A stretch of DNA of 64,000 bases from an uncultured Acidimicrobiales bacterium (lineage in GTDB: Bacteria; Actinomycetota; Acidimicrobiia; Acidimicrobiales; Aldehydirespiratoraceae), in contig CATQHS010000001.1 in assembly GCA_958296055.1 (NCBI GenBank), positions 124,001-188,000 of the forward strand, read 5' to 3'. The notes beneath the pieces are model-generated. The model was not told where the DNA came from, ran no database searches, and worked only from the letters and a program-made list of their open reading frames with translations. Position numbers and translations under genes: made by a program. This document shows, one piece after another, positions 7,148-14,782 of the stretch (positions within the stretch are counted from its first letter, which is position 1; the number at the start of each line of letters is the position of its first letter).

Positions 7148-8406
7148 GGCGGCGGTGGGCGCGGCCCGCGGCGCTGGGCTTGCCCATGTTCCGCCGGTAC
7201 GCGGCCAGCCAGATGGCCAGCTCGGCGTCCCTGACCTGCCAGCGGGTGGCCGAGCTGTGGCTGGTGCTGGAGATAACCGGCAACGCCCTGTCGCTGGGGG
7301 TCAGCACCGCGCTGCGGACGGCACCGTCGCTGCTGCTGGCCGGGGCCGGGGGCGCGCTGGCCGACCGGTTCGACCGCCGGGCCCTGTTGGCCTGGACCCA
7401 GGGCGGCAAGGCGGTGGTGGGCGGGGGGTTCGCCTGGCTGGTGGCCGGGGGCGCGCCCGCCATCGGGACCGTCTACGGGCTGGTGCTGGCGCTGGGGTGC
7501 CTGAACGCGATTGACGCCCCCATCCGGAGAGCCGCGGTGCGCGAGGTGGTTGGCCCCGAGGAACTGGCCGGCGCGGCCAGCCTGCACACCGCCACCATCT
7601 CCACCGCCCGGGTGATCGGAGGGCTGCTGGCCGGACTGCTCATCGCCTGGTTTGGTATCCCGGCCGCCTTCGCCTTCGGGGCGGTCGCCTCCGCTGCGGC
7701 CGCGGTCGGGTTCCGGTCGCTTCGCTTCGCCGGGCCCGGCCCCGGCTCTGAGACCGATCCCGGCCCCACAGACCAGTCCCCGGCCGCGGCCCGGGCCGGG
7801 GGGCTGCTAGCCCGGCTCTGGTCTCCGGCCCTGCGGCCCGCCTATCTGTTCTTGGCCGTGTTCAGCGTCATCGGCTGGAACATCGACGTGGTGATACCGC
7901 TGCTGGCTGACGAGGTCCTCGGCGGCGGCGCGGTCACCTACGGGGTGCTGGTCACCTGCGTTAGCGTCGGCTCGTTCGCCGGATCGGTGGCCGCCGCGTC
8001 CTGGCGCTCGGGCCGCGGCGAGGTCGGGGCCGGGTCGGCGGCTGAGCCCAGCGGCGGGGTCGCGGATCTGACCCGATCGCTGCTGGTGTTCGCGGCGGTG
8101 CTGGCCACGGTGGCGGCCACGCCAGCCGCGGTTCCGGTGGCGGCTTCGCTTACCGCGGCCGGGTTCACCGGCGGGTTCTTCCTGTCGCGGGTCAACACCG
8201 AGGTGCAGCTCGGCGCCGACCGGGCCCTGCAGGGCCGCCAGGTGGCCGTCTACACCTTCGTGTTCATTGGGAGCCGGGCCCTGGGAGCCCCGCTGGTGGG
8301 GCTGGTGGCCGACTGGACCGGCCCCCGCCGGGCCGTGGTCGTGATGGCCGCGGCCACCTTCGGCTTGGGCCTGCTGGTGCGGGCCGCCTTCGCCCGCCGC
8401 CGCTAA
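7144..8406 (+). CDS. MFS transporter (MFS_3, EntS-like)
   Basis: A 420-residue major facilitator with about 12 hydrophobic segments, starting M-R-R-R-W-A-R-P and including the loop G-G-A-L-A-D-R-F-D-R-R between helices 2 and 3. It resembles EntS-type exporters of siderophores and drugs. The ATG overlaps the stop of the ATPase (ATGA), so the two are translationally coupled even though their composition differs. Its 3' end overlaps the convergent HpaB-like gene by 4 bp. The substrate is unknown. Confidence 0.85.
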   Translation: MRRRWARPAALGLPMFRRYAASQMASSASLTCQRVAELWLVLEITGNALSLGVSTALRTAPSLLLAGAGGALADRFDRRALLAWTQGGKAVVGGGFAWLVAGGAPAIGTVYGLVLALGCLNAIDAPIRRAAVREVVGPEELAGAASLHTATISTARVIGGLLAGLLIAWFGIPAAFAFGAVASAAAAVGFRSLRFAGPGPGSETDPGPTDQSPAAARAGGLLARLWSPALRPAYLFLAVFSVIGWNIDVVIPLLADEVLGGGAVTYGVLVTCVSVGSFAGSVAAASWRSGRGEVGAGSAAEPSGGVADLTRSLLVFAAVLATVAATPAAVPVAASLTAAGFTGGFFLSRVNTEVQLGADRALQGRQVAVYTFVFIGSRALGAPLVGLVADWTGPRRAVVVMAAATFGLGLLVRAAFARRR

Positions 8407-9860
8407 TCGGAGGGGTGGGGGTAGGAGGCCAGGACCGTATCGACCAGGGCGGTGGCCTCGTCCCAGTCGAAGGTCCTAAACGAATGAGCCTTGGTGACGA
8501 AGGTGGCCCCGGCGTAGAACATCTCGTACTGCTCGTGGCGGGACCCGAACTCCGAGCCCACCGCGTCCCAGGCCAGCTTGAACAGCTTGACCCGCTCGTC
8601 GCTGGAGGCGGCCGGCGACTGCTGAGTGCGAGCGATGAGCCCGCTCATCTCGGCGTTGCCGTAGTCCGCCTCTGAGGACGGGAGCATGATCATCCCGCCC
8701 CCGGCCAGCTCCCGCAGCCGGGACACGAACAGCCCGTAGAGCTGCTGGGTGAGGACCTGGGCGGTGTAGAGGGTGTGGCGGTCGGGGACGAAGTACCCGA
8801 ACCACTCCCGGCCGTTGGCCTCCATGGCCGCCACCAAGGCCTGCACCAGCTTGGCCTCGGCCGCGATCTGGCCCAGCATCTCCCGCACCTGCGGGATGCC
8901 GACGATGCCGTTGGTCTCGGCCATGCGGCGGGCCAGGCCGGCCAGGAACCGCATCTTCACCGACAGCCGGATCTGGGCCTGGTAGTTCTGGTACACGTGG
9001 GCCGGGGTCTCGTGGAACTGGGCCAGGGTCATGGCCACGTCTCGGTCCACGAACACCCGCTCCCAGCCGATCTTGGCGTCGTCGAAGTACAGCACCGCGT
9101 CGTTCTCGTCGAAACGGGAGGCCAGCGGGTTGTCGAACACCGACGGGGCGGCCGCCTCATAGGACTTGCGGGACAGCACCTTCAGCCCCGGAGTGTTCAT
9201 GGGGGCGACGAACGACACCGCGTAGCGGTCCTCGCCGGGCTGCAGGGGCTGGATGCAGGTGACCAGCATCTCGTTGGCCATCACCGCCCCGGTGCCCAGC
9301 ATCTTGGCCCCCCGGATGGTGAGGCCCTCGGCGTCGGCGTCCACCACCCCGGCGGTCAGGAACGGGTCGGCCTGCTCGCCCGCCGGCCGGGACCGGTCGG
9401 CCTGGGGGTTGATGATGACGTAGGACAGGTAGACGTCGTTGTCTCGGGCGTAGGCGTAGTAGTCGGCCAGGGCGTCGGCCCGGGCCGGGTCGTATTGGCG
9501 GAACCGGTCCCGGCCCATGTACATGCCGGAGATGCAGGAGGCCACGTGGTCGGGAGAGCGGCCCATGTACCCCAGGTGCTGCTCGTTCCAGGCCTCCAAG
9601 GCCTTGCGCCGCTCCACCAGCTCGCCGTGGCTGCGGGGAAGCTGCCAGATCCGGTTGGCCCTCGACCCGTCGCCGGGGTCATAGGTCATCAGCTCGGCGT
9701 TGGCCGGGTCGGCGACGAAGTCATAAAGCCGCCCCACCGACGCCACCGCCCGCCGATAGGCGCCGCTGGCGGTCACGTCGTCGACGACGGCGCCGTCGAG
9801 GTAGACGGTGCGGCCGTCTTGCAGCGAGGCGATGTGCTCAGCGCCGGTCTTGATCCCCAT
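8403..9860 (-). CDS. 4-hydroxyphenylacetate 3-hydroxylase (HpaB) family protein
   Basis: A 485-residue member of the HpaB / 4-hydroxybutyryl-CoA dehydratase fold. Recognisable parts include R-S-P-D-H-V-A-S-C-I-S-G-M-Y-M-G near residue 100, D-N-D-V-Y-L-S-Y-V-I-I-N-P-Q near 155 and G-G-G-M-I-M-L-P-S-S-E-A-D near 400, all usual in reduced-flavin-dependent ortho-hydroxylases of phenols. Such enzymes need a separate flavin reductase (HpaC), which I do not see nearby. It is divergent from the DUF2848-cupin pair. Confidence 0.85.
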   Translation of the reverse strand: MGIKTGAEHIASLQDGRTVYLDGAVVDDVTASGAYRRAVASVGRLYDFVADPANAELMTYDPGDGSRANRIWQLPRSHGELVERRKALEAWNEQHLGYMGRSPDHVASCISGMYMGRDRFRQYDPARADALADYYAYARDNDVYLSYVIINPQADRSRPAGEQADPFLTAGVVDADAEGLTIRGAKMLGTGAVMANEMLVTCIQPLQPGEDRYAVSFVAPMNTPGLKVLSRKSYEAAAPSVFDNPLASRFDENDAVLYFDDAKIGWERVFVDRDVAMTLAQFHETPAHVYQNYQAQIRLSVKMRFLAGLARRMAETNGIVGIPQVREMLGQIAAEAKLVQALVAAMEANGREWFGYFVPDRHTLYTAQVLTQQLYGLFVSRLRELAGGGMIMLPSSEADYGNAEMSGLIARTQQSPAASSDERVKLFKLAWDAVGSEFGSRHEQYEMFYAGATFVTKAHSFRTFDWDEATALVDTVLASYPHPSD

Positions 9861-9934
9861 TTGTGCCCGATGCCGACGGCCTGCTCATCGGGCAGACTGT
9901 AGGCGATGCTGCCGCCGAACCGGGCCGCCGGGCC

Positions 9935-10615
9935 GTGAGCCTGACCTTCGAGGTGGACGGCTCGACCCTGACCGTCGAGCCGGAGGCGGTGATCGTGGCC
10001 GGCTTCACCGGCCGGGACTCCGCCGCGGTCGAGGCCCACCTGGCCGAACTCGAGGCTCTCGGAGTGCCGGTACCGGCCTCGGCGCCGACCTTCTACCCGG
10101 CCCCGCCGGGCTCGGCGGTCCAGGCCCCGGCCGTGGCCGTCACCGGTGGCCAGACCTCGGGCGAGGCCGAGGCGGTGGTGGTGGTCGACGGCGACCGGAC
10201 CTGGCTCACATTGGGCTCGGACCACACCGACCGGGCCGCTGAAGCGGTCGACATCGCCCTGTCCAAGCTGGTCTGCCCCAAGCCGGTGGCCGCCCAGGCC
10301 TGGCCGCTGACCGAGGTGGCCGACCACTTGGATCAGCTTGAGATCACGAGCTGGATCGACGAAGGCGGGGTCCGCACCCTCTACCAGCAGGGCCGCCTCG
10401 GTGAGCTGATCGGACCGGCCGAACTAATCGAGGCGGCGCCGTTCGCCCGGCGGCCGGACCGATTCGTGCTGTTCACCGGCACTTTCGCCGCCGTCGGCGG
10501 GGTACGGCCCAGCCCGCGGTTCGAGGCCCGGCTCCACGACCCGGTCTTGGGCCGCTCGATCGGCTTGGCCTACAACATCGACGTCATCGACGTGCTCGAA
10601 GGGAGCCCGCCATGA
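9935..10615 (+). CDS. DUF2848 family protein
   Basis: A 227-residue DUF2848 protein. It begins S-L-T-F-E-V-D-G and carries the family landmarks V-A-G-F-T-G-R-D, Q-T-S-G-E-A-E, L-G-S-D-H-T-D-R and C-P-K-P-V-A. These point to a hydrolase- or isomerase-like fold of unknown reaction. The GTG at 9935 is chosen because it starts at the conserved S-L-T-F; an ATG at 9863 would add 24 unconserved residues. The stop overlaps the following cupin ATG (ATGA). DUF2848 proteins commonly accompany aromatic and organic-acid catabolism. Confidence 0.8.
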   Translation: MSLTFEVDGSTLTVEPEAVIVAGFTGRDSAAVEAHLAELEALGVPVPASAPTFYPAPPGSAVQAPAVAVTGGQTSGEAEAVVVVDGDRTWLTLGSDHTDRAAEAVDIALSKLVCPKPVAAQAWPLTEVADHLDQLEITSWIDEGGVRTLYQQGRLGELIGPAELIEAAPFARRPDRFVLFTGTFAAVGGVRPSPRFEARLHDPVLGRSIGLAYNIDVIDVLEGSPP

Positions 10616-10992
10616 TCCCCAAACCTCATCTGGAGTTCCACACCCTGGACATGGAAACCGGCTGGGAGACCCCGGAGGGGTACCCCGACGGCATCGAGCA
10701 GAAGATCCTGGCCGGATCGCTCGACGAGGAGGCCGGGACCGGCAACCGGACCCGGCTGCTGCGGTTCGGCCCCGGCGTGTACACCACCGTCCCGTTCCGC
10801 CACACCTACTGGGAGGAGGTCTACCTGCTCAGCGGCGACCTCACCGTGGGCAGCGACGAGCGGGGCGAGGGCGGCGACGGCTTCGGCCCCGGCACCTACG
10901 CCTGCCGCCCCCCCGGCGCGGACCACGGCCCGTTCAAAAGCCAGGCCGGCTGCCTGCTGCTAGAGGTCCACTACTACGACCCCGCCGCCTGA
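10612..10992 (+). CDS. Cupin domain protein (ChrR-like)
   Basis: A 126-residue single cupin. A H-T-Y-W-E-E-V-Y-L-L-S-G-D-L strand supplies the first metal motif, and G-T-Y-A-C-R-P-P-G-A-D-H-G-P-F the second. It resembles ChrR-like cupins and small dioxygenases or isomerases. It is coupled by ATGA to the DUF2848 gene and sits just before a Rieske oxygenase, so a role in the same catabolic step set is plausible but unproven. Confidence 0.8.
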   Translation: MIPKPHLEFHTLDMETGWETPEGYPDGIEQKILAGSLDEEAGTGNRTRLLRFGPGVYTTVPFRHTYWEEVYLLSGDLTVGSDERGEGGDGFGPGTYACRPPGADHGPFKSQAGCLLLEVHYYDPAA

Positions 10993-11040
10993 CCACCCCC
11001 CCCTCGGGGTTTCTGAGAAAACATGGAAAGGAAGGCGATG

Positions 11041-12030
11041 ATGCTTGAAACGATGCTGCAGCCGGCCTTGCGGCGGTACTGGCACCCGGTGGCGACGACC
11101 TCGGAGATCACGGCCGAGCCCAAGCGGGTGAAGCTGCTCGGGGAGGGCATCGTCGTGTACCGCGACGACCATGGCCTGGTGGCCATGCGGGACCAGTGCG
11201 TTCACCGAGGGGTGGCCCTGTCCACCGGCCGGGTGATCGACGGCCTCCTCGAATGCCCCTACCACGGCTGGCAGTACGACCGGTCCGGGGCGGTGGCCCA
11301 CATCCCCGCCCTGGGCGCCGACGGCACCGTGCCCAGCCAGGCTCGGGTCTGGTGCCACAACGTGCGGGAGGCCCACGGGGCGGTGTGGGTGGCACCCGAG
11401 GCCCCGATCGCCGACTTGCCGCCCTGGCCCGACGACGACTGGAACAGCCCCGACTGGCACGTGTTCCTGGTGGACACCTGGGTCTGGAAGGCCTCGGCGG
11501 GCCGGATGATCGAGAACGCCATCGACTTCGCCCACTTCAACTTCGTCCACGAGGGCTTCACCGAGCTGGCCGACGGGCCCTTCATCAAGCCTTTCGAGAT
11601 CACCCCGACCGACGACGGGATGGTCTACGCCTACGACGACACCCTGCTGATGCGCAGCTACACGCTGCACATGCCCTTCACCCTGCACGACCGCAAGTCG
11701 GTGATCGCCGCCAGCGGGGGCCGCACCTGGTCCGAGCAGGGCGACACCAAGGCCGGCGACGTGACCACCATCACCTTCATCGCCTCCCCCACCGACCGGG
11801 CCGAGACGCTCATCTTCGTGTTCTTGTCCCGCAACCACTCCTTCGACACCCCCGACGCCGAGTTCGCCGCCGGGTTCAACGAGGTGATGGAGCAGGACCG
11901 CATGGTGGTGGAGGCCCAAGACCCCCCGGAACTGCCCCTGGACCCCCGCGACGAGCTGCACCTGAAGCTGGCCGACTCCGGCTCCATCGCCTACCGCAAG
12001 CTGTTGAGGGAGCTGGCGCCCGCCTCCTGA
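11041..12030 (+). CDS. Rieske non-haem iron oxygenase, alpha subunit (VanA-like)
   Basis: A ring-hydroxylating or O-demethylating oxygenase of about 329 residues. The N-terminal Rieske [2Fe-2S] motif C-V-H-x16-C-P-Y-H-G-W is complete, and the mononuclear iron site is visible as E-N-A-I-D-F-A-H-F-N-F-V-H. Size and layout resemble vanillate demethylase VanA. AAGGAAGG lies just ahead of two adjacent ATGs (11038, 11041) and would overlap coding sequence if the ATG at 11023 were used, so a later ATG is favoured. No dedicated reductase is adjacent. The 3' end overlaps the convergent molybdenum-hydroxylase gene by 40 bp. Confidence 0.87.
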   Translation: MLETMLQPALRRYWHPVATTSEITAEPKRVKLLGEGIVVYRDDHGLVAMRDQCVHRGVALSTGRVIDGLLECPYHGWQYDRSGAVAHIPALGADGTVPSQARVWCHNVREAHGAVWVAPEAPIADLPPWPDDDWNSPDWHVFLVDTWVWKASAGRMIENAIDFAHFNFVHEGFTELADGPFIKPFEITPTDDGMVYAYDDTLLMRSYTLHMPFTLHDRKSVIAASGGRTWSEQGDTKAGDVTTITFIASPTDRAETLIFVFLSRNHSFDTPDAEFAAGFNEVMEQDRMVVEAQDPPELPLDPRDELHLKLADSGSIAYRKLLRELAPAS

Positions 12031-14303
12031 GAGAGGCGGTGGATCTGTTCGGGGGCGACCGGCAGGCGGCGCACCGCGCCGGGGCGGCCCAGGGCGTCGT
12101 CGATGGCCGAGGCCACCGCCGCCCCGCAGGCCGCGGTGCCGCCCTCCCCCGCGCCCTTCAGGCCCAGCGGGTTCAGCGGGCTGGGCGCGTCCTCCGACAG
12201 CACCACCTCCACCGGCGGGGTCTCGGCCGCGGTGGGCAGCAGGTAGTCCATGAACGAGGCGGCCAGGGGCTGCCCGTCGGCGTCGTAGACGAACTCCTCC
12301 AGCAGGGCGCCGCCGATGCCCTGGGCCGCCCCCCCCACCACCTGGCCCTCCACCAGCATGGGGTTGACGGCCCGGCCCACGTCGTAGGCCACCAGATAGC
12401 GCTCGACCACCGCCCGGCCGGTGTCGGCCTCGATGCGCACCACCGCGGCGTGGAACCCGTACGGGTAGGTCATGTGGGTGGTCTCGAACCAGTCCTCGCT
12501 CACCAGGCCGGGCCGGTCCCCGGCGGTGGGCCGGCCCGGCGCGACCGCGGCAGCCACCTCGCCCAGGGTCAGCGAGCGTCCGGGCGTGCCCGCCACCTGA
12601 ACCCGGCCGCCGGCCAGCTCCAGGTCGGCCGGGTCGGCCTCCAGCAACTCCGCGGCCGCGGCGGCGATCCGCTCCCGCAGGCCCAGAGCGGCCCGGTGGA
12701 CGGCGCTGCCGGTCATCACCGTGACCCGGCTGGCGAAGGCCCCCAGCCCGTAGGCCATCTGGTCGGTCTGGCCGTGGACCACGGCGATGCGGTCCAGTCC
12801 CACCCCGAGCACCTCGTCGCATATCTGGGCCAGCACCGTCTCCACGCCCTGGCCCACCGAGGCGGCCCCGGTGACCACCCGCACGTGCCCGGCCTCGTCG
12901 GCCTCCACCCTGGCCCCGGCGTAAGGGCCCAGGCCCGACTTCTCCACGAAGAAGCCGTACCCGACCCCCACCGCCTCGCCCGCCGCCCGCCGGTCCCGAA
13001 GCTCCCGCTCCAGAGCCGCCAGGTCCCAGTGGTGCAGGGCCCGCCGCAGGAGCCTCGGGTAGTCGCCGGAGTCGTACACCACCTTGGTGCCCAGGGCGTT
13101 GGTGCCCCGGTCGAAGGGCATCTCGGCCGGGTCGATGAGGTTGCGCCGCCGCACCTCCAGCCGGTCCAGCCCGACGGCGTCGGCCGCCGCGTCCAGCACC
13201 CGCTCCCGCACGAAGGTTCCCTCGTAGCGGCCCGGCGATCGGTAGGTCCCGGCCGGGGTCTTGTTGGTGAGCCGGACCCGGCCCGTCACCCGGTAGCTCG
13301 GGATCCGGTAGGGGCCGGGCAGCAGGGCCGCGGTGAGCGTCGGGACGGTGGCCCCGTGGGTGCGGACATAGGCGCCCTGGTCGGCCACGAAAGCCACATC
13401 GAGGCCGGTTATCACCCCGTCGGGGTCGATGGCGGCCCGCACCCGGTGGTGCTGGTCCCGGCTGTGGTTGGCGGCCACCATGTGCTCCCGGCGGTCCTCG
13501 ATCCACTTGACCGGGCGCCGCAGCCGCACCGCGGCCAGCGCGGTCAGCACGTCCTCGGGGTACAGCTCGCCCCTGATCCCGAACCCGCCGCCCACATGGC
13601 CCTCCCGCAGCACGACCCGGCTGGGCGGCATCCCCACCATCCGGGCCAGCTCGTCGCGGTTGTGGAACGGCACCTTGGCCGCCCCCAGCACCTCCAGCAC
13701 CCCGGTGTCGGGATGAAGGCAGGCCAGCGCCCCCCGGCACTCCAGGGGAATGCCGCTGTGGCGGCCCACCGACAGCTCCAGCTCGACCACCCGGTGGGCG
13801 GCGGCCAGGGCGGCCTCCACGTCGCCGACCTGCTCGGTGAAGACCAGCGCCTCGGTGTCGAGGCCGTCGCCGAAGTCGCCGGGCGCCGCCGTCGGGTCCA
13901 GCACCGGCTCCAGCGGGTCGATGTCGACGACCACCTCGTCGGCCGCGTCCTCGGCCCGGTAGGCGTCCTCGGCGAACACCGCCGCCACCGGCTCGCCCAC
14001 ATAACGCACCCGGTGACGGGCCAGGACCGGCTGGCGGTACGGCAGCATCTGCTCGAAGCCGGGCTGGCGGAGCCGGAAGTCGATGGGCTCGATGCCAGCC
14101 ACATCCGCGGCGGTCCACACCGCGGCCACGCCGGCGGCGGCCAGCGCGGCGCTGGCGTCGACGCCGAGCAGGCGGCCGCAGGCCACGTCGGATCGCACCA
14201 CCCGCATGTGAAGCTGCCGGGGCAGGTCGATGTCGGCGACGAACCGCCCCTCGCCCCGCAGCAGCGGCCCGTCCTCGACCCGCCGGGCCGACTCCCCGAT
14301 CAC
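11991..14303 (-). CDS. Molybdenum hydroxylase large subunit (CoxL/XdhB family), copy 1
   Basis: A 770-residue molybdopterin-binding large subunit of the xanthine oxidase family. Conserved segments are G-G-G-F-G-I-R-G-E, G-T-Y-R-S-P-G-R-Y-E, S-V-G-Q-G-V-E-T and the catalytic Glu loop L-K-G-A-G-E-G-G. The active-site loop is not the Cys-containing A-Y-x-C-S-F-R of true form-I CO dehydrogenase, so an N-heterocycle, aldehyde or other organic substrate is more likely than CO. The GTG start overlaps the small-subunit stop (GTGA). It is the last gene of the medium-large-small-large run and differs substantially from the other large subunit. Confidence 0.87.
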   Translation of the reverse strand: MIGESARRVEDGPLLRGEGRFVADIDLPRQLHMRVVRSDVACGRLLGVDASAALAAAGVAAVWTAADVAGIEPIDFRLRQPGFEQMLPYRQPVLARHRVRYVGEPVAAVFAEDAYRAEDAADEVVVDIDPLEPVLDPTAAPGDFGDGLDTEALVFTEQVGDVEAALAAAHRVVELELSVGRHSGIPLECRGALACLHPDTGVLEVLGAAKVPFHNRDELARMVGMPPSRVVLREGHVGGGFGIRGELYPEDVLTALAAVRLRRPVKWIEDRREHMVAANHSRDQHHRVRAAIDPDGVITGLDVAFVADQGAYVRTHGATVPTLTAALLPGPYRIPSYRVTGRVRLTNKTPAGTYRSPGRYEGTFVRERVLDAAADAVGLDRLEVRRRNLIDPAEMPFDRGTNALGTKVVYDSGDYPRLLRRALHHWDLAALERELRDRRAAGEAVGVGYGFFVEKSGLGPYAGARVEADEAGHVRVVTGAASVGQGVETVLAQICDEVLGVGLDRIAVVHGQTDQMAYGLGAFASRVTVMTGSAVHRAALGLRERIAAAAAELLEADPADLELAGGRVQVAGTPGRSLTLGEVAAAVAPGRPTAGDRPGLVSEDWFETTHMTYPYGFHAAVVRIEADTGRAVVERYLVAYDVGRAVNPMLVEGQVVGGAAQGIGGALLEEFVYDADGQPLAASFMDYLLPTAAETPPVEVVLSEDAPSPLNPLGLKGAGEGGTAACGAAVASAIDDALGRPGAVRRLPVAPEQIHRLSQEAGASSLNSLR

Positions 14304-14782
14304 GGAGTCATCTGGTCCCGGGCGGCTTGCACCGCGGCGACGATGTTCTGGTAGCCGGTGCAGCGGCACAGGTTCGACGACAGCGCCTCGCGCAGCTCGG
14401 CGTCGCCGATGCCGGGGTCCTGCTCCAGCACCGCGGCGGCCAGCATCAAGAAGCCAGGGGTGCAGAAGCCGCACTGGAGGCCGTGATGGTCCCAGAACGC
14501 CTGCTGGAGGGGGTGGAGGCGGTCGCCGTCGGCCAAGCCCTCCACCGTTCGGATCTCCCGGCCGCCGCACTGCACCGCGAACAGCAGGCAGGACCGGACC
14601 GGCTCGCCGTCGAGCAGCACCGTGCAGGCCCCGCACACCCCGTGCTCGCAGCCCAGGTGGGTGCCGGTGAGGCCGCAGTCCTCCCGCAGGGCGTCGGCCA
14701 GGGTCTTGCGGGGCTCCACGGCCACCTCGCGGTCTTCGCCGTTCACTCTCAGCGCCACCGCCCGTCTCGCCGTCGTGCTCAT
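14300..14782 (-). CDS. Molybdenum hydroxylase small [2Fe-2S] subunit (CoxS-like)
   Basis: A 160-residue electron-transfer subunit with two [2Fe-2S] clusters. The plant-type cluster is G-C-E-H-G-V-C-G-A-C-T-V. The second helical domain carries Q-C-G-F-C-T-P-G and L-C-R-C-T-G-Y. It passes electrons between the molybdenum subunit and the FAD subunit. ATG overlaps the stop of large subunit 2 (ATGA) and its own stop overlaps the GTG of large subunit 1, so it is translationally clamped between two alternative large partners. Confidence 0.93.
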   Translation of the reverse strand: MSTTARRAVALRVNGEDREVAVEPRKTLADALREDCGLTGTHLGCEHGVCGACTVLLDGEPVRSCLLFAVQCGGREIRTVEGLADGDRLHPLQQAFWDHHGLQCGFCTPGFLMLAAAVLEQDPGIGDAELREALSSNLCRCTGYQNIVAAVQAARDQMTP